Counted from the stretch's first letter, positions 34,904 through 45,293 are shown. The stretch: DNA of 64,000 nt from Microbacterium aurugineum (GCF_023101205.1 NZ_CP078078.1:682001-746000), one strand, 5' to 3'. Program-made: numbers and translations. The notes: generated by a model not told the origin, from the letters alone.

Positions 34904-35236
34904 ATGACAGCTGATGTCGGCGCCCAGATGCGCAAGGGGGTCGTCGAGTACTGCGTGCTCGGCCTGCTCGCGCGCGAGCCGATGTACGGCTGGCAGCTGG
35001 CGGACGCACTCACACGCGCCGGACTGATCGCCAGCATCGGCACGTTGTATCCGCTTCTGGGGCGGCTGCGTGACGCCGACTGGGTCAGCACGTTCGACCA
35101 GCCGTCCGAGAGCGGTCCGGTGCGCAAGTACTACCGGCTCACGGAGGCGGGTGTGCAGCAGCTCGAGCGCTTCCGCGCCCAATGGACACCGTTCGCCCGT
35201 GTCGTCACGGGCATCGTCGGAGAGGGGCGACCATGA
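34904..35236 (+). CDS. PadR-family transcriptional regulator
   Basis: A 110-residue PadR-type winged-helix regulator. It has the family pattern VVEYCVLGLLAREPMYGWQLADAL near the start (residues 14-36) and a wing with SESGPVRKYYRLTEAG. Such proteins are usually autorepressors controlling the adjacent gene. The start ATG 34904 is probably leaderless. Its stop overlaps the start of the HAAS-domain gene (ATGA at 35233), a common pairing in Gram-positive bacteria. Confidence 0.9.
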   Translation: MTADVGAQMRKGVVEYCVLGLLAREPMYGWQLADALTRAGLIASIGTLYPLLGRLRDADWVSTFDQPSESGPVRKYYRLTEAGVQQLERFRAQWTPFARVVTGIVGEGRP

Positions 35237-35886
35237 CACAGACAGACGCACACGCACTGCGCGACGACTACCTCGCGCGGCTCGATGAGGCCATGCGAGA
35301 CCTCCCGCACGGCGTCGCCTCCGACATCCGCGGCGGCATCGTCGAAGAGCTCGAGGGGCTCGACGCCGAAGCGATGGCCGCACGGATCGCGCGGCTGGGG
35401 GATCCGGCCGCGATCGCGCGCGAGGCCCAGGACGAAGTCCCGGACAGCCCGAGGATCGTGGTCGCCGCCCCGGTCTCCGCCCCGCCGGCGCCGCGCCGCC
35501 CATCGACGTCGACGCGAGGGTTCGCGATCACGGCGGCACTGACGTTGAGTTTCGGCGGATTCATCGTCCCGGTACTCGGGTGGTTCGTCGGAGCGGTGCT
35601 CGTCTCGCTGAGCGCCCTGTGGAAGACGTGGGAGAAGGTCGTCTCGATCGTCGTGCCATTCGTGTTCGGCGCCCTGTCGCTGCTGCTCCTGCAGTTCATG
35701 AGCTTCGTGGAGTTCGCCTCCTCGGGAAGCTCCTCCGGGTCCGGTCCCGGGCCGGACGACGTCACGAACAATCCGCTGGTGCCGAGTCTCAGCATCTGGC
35801 ACCTCCTGCTCCTCTTCGGCTTCCTCCTCATCCCCGCATCGGGCCTCTGGCTGCTCTGGAGGCTGCGGGGGCGCACCGCCGCGTGA
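35233..35886 (+). CDS. HAAS-domain membrane protein (PadR partner)
   Basis: A 217-residue protein. Residues about 1-75 are a helical HAAS-type cytoplasmic domain (LARLDEAMRDLPHG, EIVEELEGLD-like pattern). A Pro-rich linker follows, then about four membrane helices with a Ser/Gly-rich extracytoplasmic loop (SSGSSSGSGPGP) in between. HAAS proteins are coupled to PadR regulators and may relay membrane state; the mechanism is unknown. It is translationally coupled to padR. Confidence 0.8.
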   Translation: MTQTDAHALRDDYLARLDEAMRDLPHGVASDIRGGIVEELEGLDAEAMAARIARLGDPAAIAREAQDEVPDSPRIVVAAPVSAPPAPRRPSTSTRGFAITAALTLSFGGFIVPVLGWFVGAVLVSLSALWKTWEKVVSIVVPFVFGALSLLLLQFMSFVEFASSGSSSGSGPGPDDVTNNPLVPSLSIWHLLLLFGFLLIPASGLWLLWRLRGRTAA

Positions 35887-35959
35887 GACCGTGCAGCGAC
35901 CGCGTCATCGCTCGGCGTTGCGGCCCGCGAGTTCGCCCCGCTCGTCGTAGCGTGAGGAT

Positions 35960-36112
35960 ATGGCACGAGTGGCTGGGCGCAGCATCGCGATGAGCTGGTT
36001 CGCCGGTGTCGTGTGTGCCGCGATCATCGGGGCGCTCGTCTGGCTGTCCCTCCCGATCCTTCCCGTGCTGGCCGCGTTCGCGGGCGACGCCCTGCGCACC
36101 GCCCTCCCCTGA
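35960..36112 (+). CDS. small membrane protein (50 aa)
   Basis: ATG 35960 to TGA 36110 encodes 50 residues: a short basic start (MARVAGRS), one or two hydrophobic segments (about residues 10-45) and a neutral end. No family is recognised. Support comes from the TAGCGT box (35948-35953) ending 6 nt before the ATG, as at other leaderless genes here, and from the amphipathic-free hydrophobic core. The GAGGA directly before the ATG is too close to act as a Shine-Dalgarno. Confidence 0.55.
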   Translation: MARVAGRSIAMSWFAGVVCAAIIGALVWLSLPILPVLAAFAGDALRTALP

Positions 36113-36227
36113 GCGGTGGCGACCGGCCCGTCTTCACCCGCATGGCGACACGTCGGCACGCCTGCGTGAGCGGCCGTTCACGCGGCGGTACCCTCGCAAT
36201 GCACATATCCGATGAGAGGCGCACCCC

Positions 36228-37268
36228 ATGAGTGATCCCGACGGCCCCCAGCCCGAGAAGCCGGCTGACGTCGACGACGTCGTCGGCAGCGCGAACGCCG
36301 GTCTCGCAGACGCCGCCGCCGCGGGCGCGGATGTTCCCGGCGCGAACGACAGCGTGGACGACGGTCCCGTCGACCCCGTCGCCGCGCCCGTCGACCCCGA
36401 CCTCGCCGCCTTCGAAGAGGCCGAGCGGGACCACCCCGGCACGTTCGCTCCTCCGCCCCCCGCCGCGACAGCGACGCCGGCCGCCGCCTCGAACCCCGAC
36501 GTGCGCGATGTCCGCTCTGAGGCCGACGCCGACAGTGCTTCCTTCTTCCCTGAACCGGTCGTGGCCGAGCCCGCACCGTTCGGCCACGAACAGTCCGGCA
36601 TGGCCGGGGGTGCCTACGCGCAGTATGGCGATGAGGCCGACACCCGTGTCGTCCCGTCGGAGCCGCTGGTCGCCGCGAGCGCGGGTGCGGCCGCGGCCCA
36701 GCCGCAGCCGATCTTCGTGCAGGCTCCGGAGCCGCCGCGTGATCGCGGCAACCGCGGAACCGCCGGGCTCATCGGTCTGCTCGCGACCCTCGTCTTCGCC
36801 GTGCTCTACCTGGGCGCGGCGCTGGGATTCGGCGCGGTCGCCGGGGATGTCACGGGCGAGAACATCGGTGAAGCGGCGCTCGCGCCTCTGCTCACGTGGG
36901 GATACTGGACTCCCGTCGTCGTGTTCTTCCTCGGGTTCTGGCTGCTCGGCGCGATCATCAACCGCGGACGCTGGGGCCTCTGGGTCGTGTTCGGTCTCCT
37001 CGTCGGCGTCATCGCGTACGCCGGCCATATCCTCGGGCAGCTGTTCGAGGCGCCGTTCTGGAAGCTCACCGCCTCGCAGGGACTCGACCTCGTCGGGGAA
37101 CAGCTGCTGGCGCCGTTGGCGATCGCCGCGTTCGTGTTCGCCCGTGAGCTGACCATCTGGTTCGGCGCATGGGTGTCCCGCAGCGGTGCGCGCAAGACCG
37201 AGCTGAACGCCGAGGCGCAGCGCGAGTATGAGCGCACCCTCGAAGCCGGTCCGACGCTGTCGAGGTAG
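36228..37268 (+). CDS. uncharacterised membrane protein with long acidic N-terminus
   Basis: A 346-residue protein. The first ~175 residues are Ala/Pro/Asp/Glu-rich and predicted disordered. Four membrane helices follow (about residues 183-208, 225-245, 255-275 and 290-310), then a charged C-terminal tail. ATG 36228 has GAGAGG 9 nt upstream, and a TACCCT box lies about 35 nt further up. I assign no function. The architecture, an acidic cytoplasmic region before a helical bundle, suggests interaction with another protein or with the envelope. An 11-bp terminator stem follows. Confidence 0.7.
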   Translation: MSDPDGPQPEKPADVDDVVGSANAGLADAAAAGADVPGANDSVDDGPVDPVAAPVDPDLAAFEEAERDHPGTFAPPPPAATATPAAASNPDVRDVRSEADADSASFFPEPVVAEPAPFGHEQSGMAGGAYAQYGDEADTRVVPSEPLVAASAGAAAAQPQPIFVQAPEPPRDRGNRGTAGLIGLLATLVFAVLYLGAALGFGAVAGDVTGENIGEAALAPLLTWGYWTPVVVFFLGFWLLGAIINRGRWGLWVVFGLLVGVIAYAGHILGQLFEAPFWKLTASQGLDLVGEQLLAPLAIAAFVFARELTIWFGAWVSRSGARKTELNAEAQREYERTLEAGPTLSR

Positions 37269-37288
37269 TCACGAACTCCACCACGCCG

Positions 37289-37318
37289 AACCCCCGCGGG
37301 CCCGAGTCCGCGGGGGTT
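37289..37318 (+). terminator. terminator after the acidic membrane protein gene
   Basis: AACCCCCGCGG (37289-37299) pairs perfectly with CCGCGGGGGTT (37308-37318) around an 8-nt loop, followed by TCGG. The stem carries A/T at its ends, so it could work on both strands. It lies 20 bp after the stop at 37268 and 10 bp before the next start. Confidence 0.75.
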
Positions 37319-37327
37319 TCGGCTGTC

Positions 37328-37768
37328 TTGGCGGTGGTGCTCGCCACCATCAGCTTCTTCGCGCTCGCGGTGTTCGGGCTCGGTGCCTTGAGCGTGGCGA
37401 CCGACACCGACATCATCTCGACCCCCGACCTCGGTCAGGTTCCGGGGGTGGTGGGGATGCTCGCCGCGGTCGTCGCCTTCGCGGTGCTCCTGGGGGTGAC
37501 CCTCCGGACCCGGCGTCCGTCCTTCGTCTCCACGATCACGATCGCGCTCGTCACTGTCCTCGCGCATCTCGTGGTCGTGTGGTTCGCCGTTCTCCTCGGA
37601 ACGTCGGACGTCGTGATCGCCACGGCGGTCGCCGGGGACCTCGTCCGGGGTGGAGTGAGCGCGGTGCTGCTCGTGGCGGCGCTGATCGCCGCGTGGGGTG
37701 GCGTCGCTCTCCGACGCACTCGTGCTGAGCATCCGCGTTGGCCTTGGGAGCGCGACGAGGACGAGTGA
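37328..37768 (+). CDS. uncharacterised four-helix membrane protein
   Basis: From TTG 37328 this is a 146-residue protein with four hydrophobic helices (about residues 2-22, 38-60, 66-92 and 102-125) and a charged tail RWPWERDEDE. I recognise no family. The start is uncertain. The reading frame stays open upstream to 37268 but contains no ATG, GTG or TTG. A GAGG (37262-37265) stands 5 nt before an ACG at 37271, an unusual start candidate that would add 19 residues and run through the terminator stem. TTG 37328 is the safer call. Confidence 0.55.
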   Translation: MAVVLATISFFALAVFGLGALSVATDTDIISTPDLGQVPGVVGMLAAVVAFAVLLGVTLRTRRPSFVSTITIALVTVLAHLVVVWFAVLLGTSDVVIATAVAGDLVRGGVSAVLLVAALIAAWGGVALRRTRAEHPRWPWERDEDE

Positions 37769-37835
37769 CCTTCCACGCCCCGCCGCGGAAGGGGAAATCG
37801 ACGCGGTGAAGGGCGACGCGCCGTACGCTGGTGGG

Positions 37836-38483
37836 GTGGAGCGCTCACTGGAGACGCAGGTGGACCAAGCCGTCGAGGCCTGGTTGCGCTGGGTGCCGCG
37901 CTGGGAGCCGGCGACCCATCGAGGCCGCGTCGCGCCCTGCCGCCGTTGTCTGGGGTCTCCGATCCTCGCCGCCGCCGGGATCGGAGCGAACGCGCCCCAC
38001 GGCGTGCAGCATGGGCTCTCCACCCGGATCAAGACCATCGTCGACCACGCGGTCGCCGAGTACACGGCGCAGAACCTCCCGATGCTGCAGCGAGAGCTCG
38101 ACCAGCAGGCCGCACGCAATCGCGCCCGCAGCTACCGACCGGCCGAAGACCTCGACCCCGAGTTCGACGGGCTCCCGCTCGATCCGGAGCCGGTACCCGG
38201 AGCACCGTTCCTGTTCACGATCGCCGGCCTCGCCGACGACTCCGCCGCAGAGCTCCCGGCGCTGCCGCCGCTCACGGAGGAGGCGAAGATCGCCCTCCGC
38301 CAAGAAGTCGCCCTGGCCGACGAGTACGCCAACATGGTCGGCCGGGAGATCTGCAACATGCTGCTCGGGCACCGGATCGTCATCCAGGCGGCGATCTCCC
38401 AGCATGTCGAGCCTCAGATCGAGGCGCTGCTGGCGGAGTTGACCGAGTCGCTGGACTCGCCCTTCGATCCCGACATCCCCTGA
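37836..38483 (+). CDS. uncharacterised soluble protein with a CxxC near the N-terminus
   Basis: A 215-residue protein without membrane segments. A CRRC pair near residue 33 (APCRRCLGSP) could bind metal. The centre contains helical RELDQQAARNRARSYRP, and the C-terminal 80 residues are helical (LRQEVALADEYANMVG). GTG 37836 follows TACGCT (37824-37829) by 6 nt, the leaderless pattern of this genome; the frame is open further upstream but lacks a comparable start. The protein lies directly before the str operon. No function is assigned. Confidence 0.6.
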   Translation: MERSLETQVDQAVEAWLRWVPRWEPATHRGRVAPCRRCLGSPILAAAGIGANAPHGVQHGLSTRIKTIVDHAVAEYTAQNLPMLQRELDQQAARNRARSYRPAEDLDPEFDGLPLDPEPVPGAPFLFTIAGLADDSAAELPALPPLTEEAKIALRQEVALADEYANMVGREICNMLLGHRIVIQAAISQHVEPQIEALLAELTESLDSPFDPDIP

Positions 38484-38514
38484 TCCTCGCGACGGTTCGC
38501 GGCCGCACGCTCAT

Positions 38515-38543
38515 TTGACCGCCACGTTACGCGGCATTACACT
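38515..38543 (+). promoter_or_regulatory. str operon (rpsL) promoter
   Basis: TTGACC (38515-38520) and TACACT (38538-38543) are separated by exactly 17 bp. The transcript would start near 38550, giving a leader of about 160 nt before rpsL GTG 38710. Nothing else gene-like lies in 38484-38709. Confidence 0.78.
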
Positions 38544-38709
38544 TGACCAGGTGTGTGCACGTCTCGACGTGCGCGCTGGGCGTCGGCACCATGCCGGTCC
38601 GCCCCCACGGCATACCCACCACACCAAAAGCTCGTCGATTCCGGCGTGCCGGTGGGTCATGATGTGAAACCCATCACGCTGTCACCGTGCAGCACTATGA
38701 GGAGAGAAC

Positions 38710-39078
38710 GTGCCAACCATTCAGCAGTTGGTTCGCAAGGGTCGCTCGCCCAAGGTCACCAAGACCAAGGCGCCGGCGCTCAAGTCGAACCCGCAGCAGG
38801 CCGGGGTCTGCACCCGCGTCTACACCACCACCCCGAAGAAGCCGAACTCGGCGATGCGCAAGGTCGCTCGTGTGAAGCTCCGCAACGGCACCGAGGTCAC
38901 CGCGTACATCCCCGGTGAGGGCCACAACCTGCAGGAGCACTCGCTCGTGCTCGTGCGCGGCGGTCGTGTCAAGGACCTTCCCGGTGTGCGTTACAAGATC
39001 GTCCGTGGCGCCCTGGACACCCAGGCAGTCAAGAACCGTAAGCAGGCTCGTTCCCGCTACGGCGCGAAGAAGGGTTGA
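38710..39078 (+). CDS. rpsL: ribosomal protein S12
   Basis: 122 residues, first gene of the str operon. S12 shapes the decoding centre of the 30S subunit and is the classic site of streptomycin resistance. The conserved [17 protein letters not shown] and the loop [27 protein letters not shown] are intact, with Lys rather than a resistance substitution in TTPKKPNS. The start is GTG 38710 with GAGGAG 5 nt upstream. rpsG follows after 5 bp. Confidence 0.97.
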   Translation: MPTIQQLVRKGRSPKVTKTKAPALKSNPQQAGVCTRVYTTTPKKPNSAMRKVARVKLRNGTEVTAYIPGEGHNLQEHSLVLVRGGRVKDLPGVRYKIVRGALDTQAVKNRKQARSRYGAKKG

Positions 39079-39083
39079 GTTAG

Positions 39084-39554
39084 ATGCCTCGTAAGGGACC
39101 CGCCCCGAAGCGCCCCGTCGTCAACGACCCGGTATACGGCGCACCGATCGTCACCTCGCTGGTGAACAAGATCCTCGTCGACGGCAAGAAGTCGCTGGCC
39201 GAGTCGATCGTCTACGGCGCCCTCCGCGGTGTCGAGGCGAAGAACGGCCAGGACGCCGTCGCCACGCTCAAGAAGGCGCTCGACAACGTGCGCCCGACCC
39301 TCGAGGTCCGCAGCCGCCGCGTCGGTGGTTCGACCTACCAGGTGCCGGTCGAGGTCAAGCCTCACCGCGCCAACACGCTCGCTCTGCGCTGGCTCGTGAG
39401 CTACGCGAAGGGCCGTCGTGAGAAGACGATGACCGAGCGTCTCCAGAACGAGATCCTCGACGCGTCCAACGGCCTGGGTGCCGCGGTCAAGCGCCGCGAG
39501 GACACGCACAAGATGGCCGAGTCGAACCGCGCGTTCGCTCACTACCGCTGGTAA
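39084..39554 (+). CDS. rpsG: ribosomal protein S7
   Basis: 156 residues, the normal length. S7 organises the head of the 30S subunit by binding the 3' domain of 16S rRNA. It begins PRKGPAPKR and has the family segments [14 protein letters not shown] and [18 protein letters not shown]. It lies 5 bp after rpsL. A perfect 12-bp hairpin separates it from fusA. Confidence 0.97.
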   Translation: MPRKGPAPKRPVVNDPVYGAPIVTSLVNKILVDGKKSLAESIVYGALRGVEAKNGQDAVATLKKALDNVRPTLEVRSRRVGGSTYQVPVEVKPHRANTLALRWLVSYAKGRREKTMTERLQNEILDASNGLGAAVKRREDTHKMAESNRAFAHYRW

Positions 39555-39562
39555 ACAGCTTC

Positions 39563-39595
39563 GCCCGTCCCCCGGCCTCCCGTCGGGGGACGGGC
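39563..39595 (+). terminator. rpsG-fusA intercistronic hairpin (attenuator or processing site)
   Basis: GCCCGTCCCCCG (39563-39574) pairs perfectly with CGGGGGACGGGC (39584-39595) around 9 nt. A short C-rich stretch follows, no U tract. It probably causes partial termination or protects the rpsL-rpsG message. Confidence 0.6.
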
Positions 39596-39641
39596 ACCCC
39601 CTCTTCGCAGTAAGACTGCTCCAAAAGATAAGGACACTCCT

Positions 39642-41756
39642 GTGGCACAAGACGTGCTCACGGACCTGAGCAAGGTCCGCAACATCGGCATCATGGCGCA
39701 CATCGATGCCGGCAAGACCACGACGACCGAGCGCATCCTGTTCTACACGGGCGTCAACCACAAGCTCGGCGAGACGCACGACGGCGCCTCGACCACCGAC
39801 TGGATGGAGCAGGAGAAGGAGCGCGGCATCACGATCACGTCTGCCGCCGTGACCTGCTTCTGGAACAAGAACCAGATCAACATCATCGACACCCCCGGTC
39901 ACGTGGACTTCACGGTCGAGGTGGAGCGCTCGCTCCGCGTCCTCGACGGTGCTGTCGCCGTGTTCGACGGCAAGGAGGGCGTCGAGCCCCAGTCCGAGAC
40001 CGTGTGGCGTCAGGCCGACAAGTACAACGTGCCGCGCATCTGCTTCGTCAACAAGATGGACAAGCTCGGTGCCGACTTCTACTTCACGGTCGACACGATC
40101 GTCAGCCGCCTCGGCGCCAAGCCGCTGGTCATCCAGCTGCCCATCGGTGCGGAGAACGACTTCATCGGTGTCATCGACCTGATCGAGATGCGTGCACTGG
40201 TCTGGCCCGGCGACTCCAAGGGTGATGTCACCATGGGCGCCAAGTACGAAGTCCAGGAGATCCCCGCCGACCTCAAGGAGAAGGCGGACGAGTACCGTCA
40301 GCAGCTCCTCGAGGTCGTCGCCGAGACCGACGACGCGCTGCTCGAGAAGTTCTTCGGTGGCGAGGAGCTCACGGTCGCCGAGATCAAGGGCGCGATCCGC
40401 AAGCTGACCGTCGCGAGCGAGATCTACCCGGTGCTCTGCGGCTCCGCGTTCAAGAACCGCGGTGTCCAGCCGATGCTCGACGCGGTCGTCGACTTCCTGC
40501 CGAACCCCCTCGACGTCGGTGCCATCGAGGCGCACGACCCGAAGGACTACGACACGATCATCGAGCGTCACCCCGACGCCAACGACCCGTTCTCGGCGCT
40601 GGCCTTCAAGGTCGCCGTGCACCCGTTCTTCGGTCGCCTCACCTACGTGCGCGTCTACTCGGGTCACCTCGACTCGGGCTCCGCCGTGGTCAACTCGACC
40701 AAGGGCAAGAAGGAGCGCATCGGGAAGATCTTCCAGATGCACGCCAACAAGGAGAACCCGGTCGACTCGCTGACCGCCGGCAACATCTACGCGGTCATCG
40801 GCCTGAAGGACACCACCACCGGTGACACCCTCGCCGACCCGGCAGCTCCGGTCGTCCTCGAGTCGATGACGTTCCCGGAGCCCGTGATCGAGGTCGCGAT
40901 CGAGCCGAAGACCAAGGCCGACCAGGAGAAGCTGGGTCTCGCGATCCAGAAGCTCGCTGAGGAGGACCCGACCTTCCGCACGGAGCTCAACCCCGAGACC
41001 GGTCAGACGACCATCAAGGGCATGGGCGAGCTGCACCTCGACATCCTCGTCGACCGCATGAAGCGCGAGTTCCGCGTCGAGGCGAACGTCGGCAAGCCGC
41101 AGGTCGCGTACCGTGAGACGATCCGCAAGACCGTCGAGAAGCACGACTACACGCACAAGAAGCAGACCGGTGGTTCTGGACAGTTCGCGAAGATCCAGTT
41201 CAACATCGAGCCGCTCGAGCTTGACTCCGAGACGACTTACGAGTTCGTGAACGCCGTCACCGGTGGTCGCATCCCCCGTGAGTACATCGGCTCGATCGAT
41301 GCTGGTTTCCAGGACGCGATGAACGTCGGTGTGCTCGCGGGCTACCCGATGGTCGGCGTCAAGGCGACCATCGTCGATGGTGCAGCGCACGACGTCGACT
41401 CCTCGGAGATGGCGTTCAAGATCGCGGGCTCCATGGGCTTCAAGGAGGCCGCTCGCCGTGCCAACCCCGTGCTGCTCGAGCCGCTGATGGCCGTCGAGGT
41501 CCGTACTCCGGAGGAGTACATGGGCGACGTCATCGGTGACCTGAACTCGCGCCGTGGCCAGATCCAGTCGATGGAAGACGCCGCCGGCGTCAAGGTCGTC
41601 CGCGCTCAGGTGCCGCTGTCCGAGATGTTCGGCTACATCGGCGACCTGCGCTCGAAGACCTCGGGCCGCGCCGTCTACTCGATGGAGTTCCACAGCTACG
41701 CTGAGGTTCCCCGCGCGGTGGCGGACGAGATCGTCCAGAAGACCAAGGGCGAGTAA
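39642..41756 (+). CDS. fusA: elongation factor G
   Basis: A 704-residue translational GTPase that drives ribosomal translocation. G motifs are AHIDAGKT (residues 19-26), DTPGHVDF and NKMD. Domains II-V follow in the normal order, with the C-terminal EF-G_IV/EFG_C parts complete. GTG 39642 has AAGGA about 8 nt upstream. It lies 87 bp after rpsG and is followed by a strong hairpin and tuf. Confidence 0.97.
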   Translation: MAQDVLTDLSKVRNIGIMAHIDAGKTTTTERILFYTGVNHKLGETHDGASTTDWMEQEKERGITITSAAVTCFWNKNQINIIDTPGHVDFTVEVERSLRVLDGAVAVFDGKEGVEPQSETVWRQADKYNVPRICFVNKMDKLGADFYFTVDTIVSRLGAKPLVIQLPIGAENDFIGVIDLIEMRALVWPGDSKGDVTMGAKYEVQEIPADLKEKADEYRQQLLEVVAETDDALLEKFFGGEELTVAEIKGAIRKLTVASEIYPVLCGSAFKNRGVQPMLDAVVDFLPNPLDVGAIEAHDPKDYDTIIERHPDANDPFSALAFKVAVHPFFGRLTYVRVYSGHLDSGSAVVNSTKGKKERIGKIFQMHANKENPVDSLTAGNIYAVIGLKDTTTGDTLADPAAPVVLESMTFPEPVIEVAIEPKTKADQEKLGLAIQKLAEEDPTFRTELNPETGQTTIKGMGELHLDILVDRMKREFRVEANVGKPQVAYRETIRKTVEKHDYTHKKQTGGSGQFAKIQFNIEPLELDSETTYEFVNAVTGGRIPREYIGSIDAGFQDAMNVGVLAGYPMVGVKATIVDGAAHDVDSSEMAFKIAGSMGFKEAARRANPVLLEPLMAVEVRTPEEYMGDVIGDLNSRRGQIQSMEDAAGVKVVRAQVPLSEMFGYIGDLRSKTSGRAVYSMEFHSYAEVPRAVADEIVQKTKGE

Positions 41757-41771
41757 TCACCCTTCTGGGTT

Positions 41772-41806
41772 CCCCGCGGCGCCGAGCACGGCGAAGCGCC
41801 GCGGGG
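41772..41806 (+). terminator. fusA-tuf intercistronic hairpin
   Basis: CCCCGCGGCGC (41772-41782) pairs perfectly with GCGCCGCGGGG (41796-41806) around a 13-nt loop, 15 bp after the fusA stop. A TAAACT box (41844-41849) lies between it and tuf, so tuf may also have its own promoter. Confidence 0.65.
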
Positions 41807-41925
41807 TTCCCAGGTCACCTACAACTTCACATTCCCTCTCTACTAAACTGAGAACCTAACCCGTAGAGAACCGGTCGCAAACCAGTGCCCGGTCACCTCT
41901 ACAACGACGTCCTGAGGAGGACCCA

Positions 41926-43116
<1,191 letters not shown>

Positions 43117-43132
43117 GCATCTGCTTCCTCGC

Positions 43133-43164
43133 AAAGGGGTCGGGCCTTCGGGTCCGGCCCCTTT
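43133..43164 (+). terminator. tuf terminator
   Basis: AAAGGGG pairs with CCCCTTT (43158-43164), enclosing TCGG/CCGG and a CC-TTCG-GG tip. The 3' side ends in TTTG TCG. It ends the str operon. Confidence 0.85.
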
Positions 43165-43266
43165 GTCGTGGACGGGCGGCGAGGGTTCCCTTCGGCGGGG
43201 TGGACATGCACAATGAGTGTGGTCGCCCCGATCGGACGACCGCACACGTCTCAGAAGGGGAGTCAC

Positions 43267-43479
43267 ATGGGTATCGAGGACGCCGTGAACAAGGGCAAGG
43301 ACCTCTACGAGCAGAACAAGGACAAGATCGCCGAAGCCGTGAAGAGCGAGCAGGCGGAGGACATCAGCGACAAGGTGCTCGACGGTGTCGCCGACTTCGC
43401 GAAGAAGATCGCACCCGGCGCGGCGGACAAGATCGACGAGATCCGGGACAGCGCGGACAAGGCCGTCGGCAACGAGTAG
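43267..43479 (+). CDS. Rv0909-like antitoxin-family small protein
   Basis: A 70-residue, highly charged, helical protein with repeated amphipathic segments ([21 protein letters not shown], then a similar [21 protein letters not shown] half). Length and pattern match the MT0933/Rv0909 antitoxin family; some members are only CsbD-like stress proteins. No toxin gene is adjacent, so a toxin-antitoxin role is not supported here. ATG 43267 has GGGGAG 6 nt upstream. A 14-bp terminator follows. Confidence 0.75.
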   Translation: MGIEDAVNKGKDLYEQNKDKIAEAVKSEQAEDISDKVLDGVADFAKKIAPGAADKIDEIRDSADKAVGNE

Positions 43480-43497
43480 CCTCGCCCGTCGTCGCTG

Positions 43498-43531
43498 AGC
43501 GGCGCCCCACCGGTGGTGGGGCGCCGCTTTT
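43498..43531 (+). terminator. terminator after the antitoxin-like gene
   Basis: AGCGGCGCCCCACC (43498-43511) pairs perfectly with GGTGGGGCGCCGCT (43515-43528) around GGT, followed by TTTT. This is a textbook intrinsic terminator. Confidence 0.9.
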
Positions 43532-44314
43532 CGGTGCCGGGCGGTGAGACCCGGTGTCAAATGTGGCGGATTCGCTCCTGCATCGAGTAAGATCGTCTCG
43601 ACCGCCTGGGGATCTTGCGGTCATGGAAGCCGAAGGGGTTCGGTTTCCGGGAACACGCGGTCATCCGCGTCCAAACTGGGGATATGCGATCTTGGGGATC
43701 ATCGTGCGACGCGCGCAGCCACTGCGCCTGAGCGTCTCCCTGCCTGCGCGGCGGGTCTTCCGCCGCGCCCTCGGTCGAGGAGCTCGGCGTCCCTTCACGC
43801 CGGGCTACTCGCGTTCGGTGTGCCCCCTCGCACTGAACGCCCTCCCCAAGCGGGGCGAGGCATGGGGATGCCTCGCCCCGCTATCTCCTGCGATCTGACG
43901 TCTCCGCCGCGCGTCTGAGGCGCGGCGAGACGACCGCGACACGCCCGGGTTTGCAGAAGTGAAATCGGCCGTGGCAGAATAGACAGGTTCGATATTCCGT
44001 TGCCGCTGTGCGTGCAACGGATCACTGCCAGGGCAGTGCATAGACGGCGCCTCCTCCGGGACGGCGCAGGGTTCTAGGCCGCGGGTAGCAGAACACACCC
44101 CGACACCCCCTCATGATGAAGGGTTCCGCCGTGCGCGGTGGAAGGTCGGCATCCGGTCGCCTCGCGGCTTCCGGCTGACAGAAGAACAGTGGTGCAGCAG
44201 ATCGACTCGTGAGAGCCGTTCTCGTGCCGAGGCGCGAACAGCGCCGACGTGCGTCCAATGCCCCAGGGCCACCCGGTCCCGGACGGTAAGACGCCTAAAG
44301 AGAGAGAGCAGACA
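43532..44314 (+). other. 783-bp non-coding region before rpsJ with several hairpins
   Basis: No convincing gene is present. Perfect hairpins occur at 43746-43768 (9 bp) and 43849-43882 (15-bp stem with GGGG loop, terminator-like). A hairpin with one bulge lies at 43899-43932 (13 bp). Downstream of the likely rpsJ promoter there are two more stems: CCGTTGC/GCAACGG (43997-44020) and CACTGC/GCAGTG (44023-44038). The rest of the ~320-nt rpsJ leader shows no coding pattern. An orphan TAAGAT box lies at 43588-43593, and TGGGGAT recurs three times between 43600 and 43700, meaning unknown. Confidence 0.6.
43951..43980 (+). promoter_or_regulatory. S10 operon promoter
   Basis: TTGCAG (43951-43956) and CAGAAT (43975-43980) are separated by 18 bp. 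This gives a leader of roughly 325 nt before rpsJ, long enough for autogenous control. Confidence 0.55.
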
Positions 44315-44623
44315 ATGGCGGGACAGAAGATCCGCATTCGCCTGAAGTCGTATGACCACGAGGTCATCGACACGTCCGCACGCAAGATCGTCGACACCGT
44401 GACCCGTGCGGGCGCAACCGTCGTCGGCCCCGTGCCCCTTCCGACCGAGAAGAACGTCGTGTGCGTCATCCGGTCGCCCCACAAGTACAAGGACAGCCGC
44501 GAGCACTTCGAGATGCGCACCCACAAGCGTCTGATCGACATCGTCGACCCGACGCCCAAGGCTGTCGACTCGCTGATGCGTCTCGACCTGCCGGCCGATG
44601 TCAACATCGAGATCAAGCTCTGA
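44315..44623 (+). CDS. rpsJ: ribosomal protein S10
   Basis: 102 residues, exactly the family length, first gene of the S10 operon. It binds the 30S head and also acts in transcription antitermination through NusB. Conserved [12 protein letters not shown] and [14 protein letters not shown] are present. ATG 44315 follows a purine-rich AGAGAGAG tract. rplC starts 8 bp after its stop. Confidence 0.97.
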   Translation: MAGQKIRIRLKSYDHEVIDTSARKIVDTVTRAGATVVGPVPLPTEKNVVCVIRSPHKYKDSREHFEMRTHKRLIDIVDPTPKAVDSLMRLDLPADVNIEIKL

Positions 44624-44631
44624 GGTTCGAC

Positions 44632-45291
44632 ATGGCTGACATCAATTCCAAGGTTTCCAAGGGCATGCTCGGCACGAAGCTCGGCATGACCCAGGTCTGG
44701 AACGAGAGCGGCAAGCTCGTTCCCGTCACCGTCATCGAGCTGGCACCGAACGTGGTCACCCAGGTCCGTACCCCCGAGAAGGACGGCTACAACGCCGTGC
44801 AGATCGCCTACGGCCAGATCGACCCCCGCAAGGTGAACAAGCCGCTCTCCGCTCACTTCGAGGCAGCCGGCGTCACGCCGCGTCGTCACGTCACCGAGAT
44901 CCGCACCGCGGACGCCGGCGACTACACCCTGGGCCAGGAGCTCACGGTCGACGGCACCTTCGAGGCAGGCCAGCTCGTCGACGTCGTCGGCACGAGCAAG
45001 GGCAAGGGCTTCGCCGGTGTCATGAAGCGCCACAACTTCAAGGGCGTCTCGGCTTCGCACGGTGCACACCGCAACCACCGCAAGCCCGGCTCCATCGGCG
45101 CATCGTCGACCCCGAGCCGCGTCTTCAAGGGCATGCGCATGGCCGGCCGTATGGGTGGCGAGCGCGTGACCGTCCTCAACCTCACGGTGCACGCCATCGA
45201 CATCGAGAAGGGACTCATGCTCGTCAAGGGCGCCGTCCCCGGTGCTCGTGGTCGCATCGTCTATGTCCGCAACGCAGTGAAGGGTGCCTGA
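44632..45291 (+). CDS. rplC: ribosomal protein L3
   Basis: 219 residues. L3 binds near the peptidyl-transferase centre and is an early assembly protein. It begins with [13 protein letters not shown] and contains the conserved tip loop around [14 protein letters not shown] chose ATG 44632 (GAGG 4-5 nt upstream) because the frame upstream is the shadow of rpsJ. The next start, rplD, is 3 bp after its stop. Confidence 0.97.
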   Translation: MADINSKVSKGMLGTKLGMTQVWNESGKLVPVTVIELAPNVVTQVRTPEKDGYNAVQIAYGQIDPRKVNKPLSAHFEAAGVTPRRHVTEIRTADAGDYTLGQELTVDGTFEAGQLVDVVGTSKGKGFAGVMKRHNFKGVSASHGAHRNHRKPGSIGASSTPSRVFKGMRMAGRMGGERVTVLNLTVHAIDIEKGLMLVKGAVPGARGRIVYVRNAVKGA

Positions 45292-45293
45292 TC

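Noticed and set aside
39057..41693. 878-codon open frame on the minus strand opposite fusA
   Set aside because: It mirrors the codon structure of fusA, a common artefact in GC-rich DNA, and has no recognisable domain or start signal.
43267..43479. Toxin-antitoxin module around the Rv0909-like gene
   Set aside because: No toxin-like gene lies on either side; the flanks are the tuf terminator and a non-coding spacer.
43554..43898. 114-codon plus-strand frame in the spacer before rpsJ
   Set aside because: Its sequence is compositionally random, spans two strong hairpins including the 15-bp stem at 43849-43882, and has no ribosome site or -10 box at the right distance.
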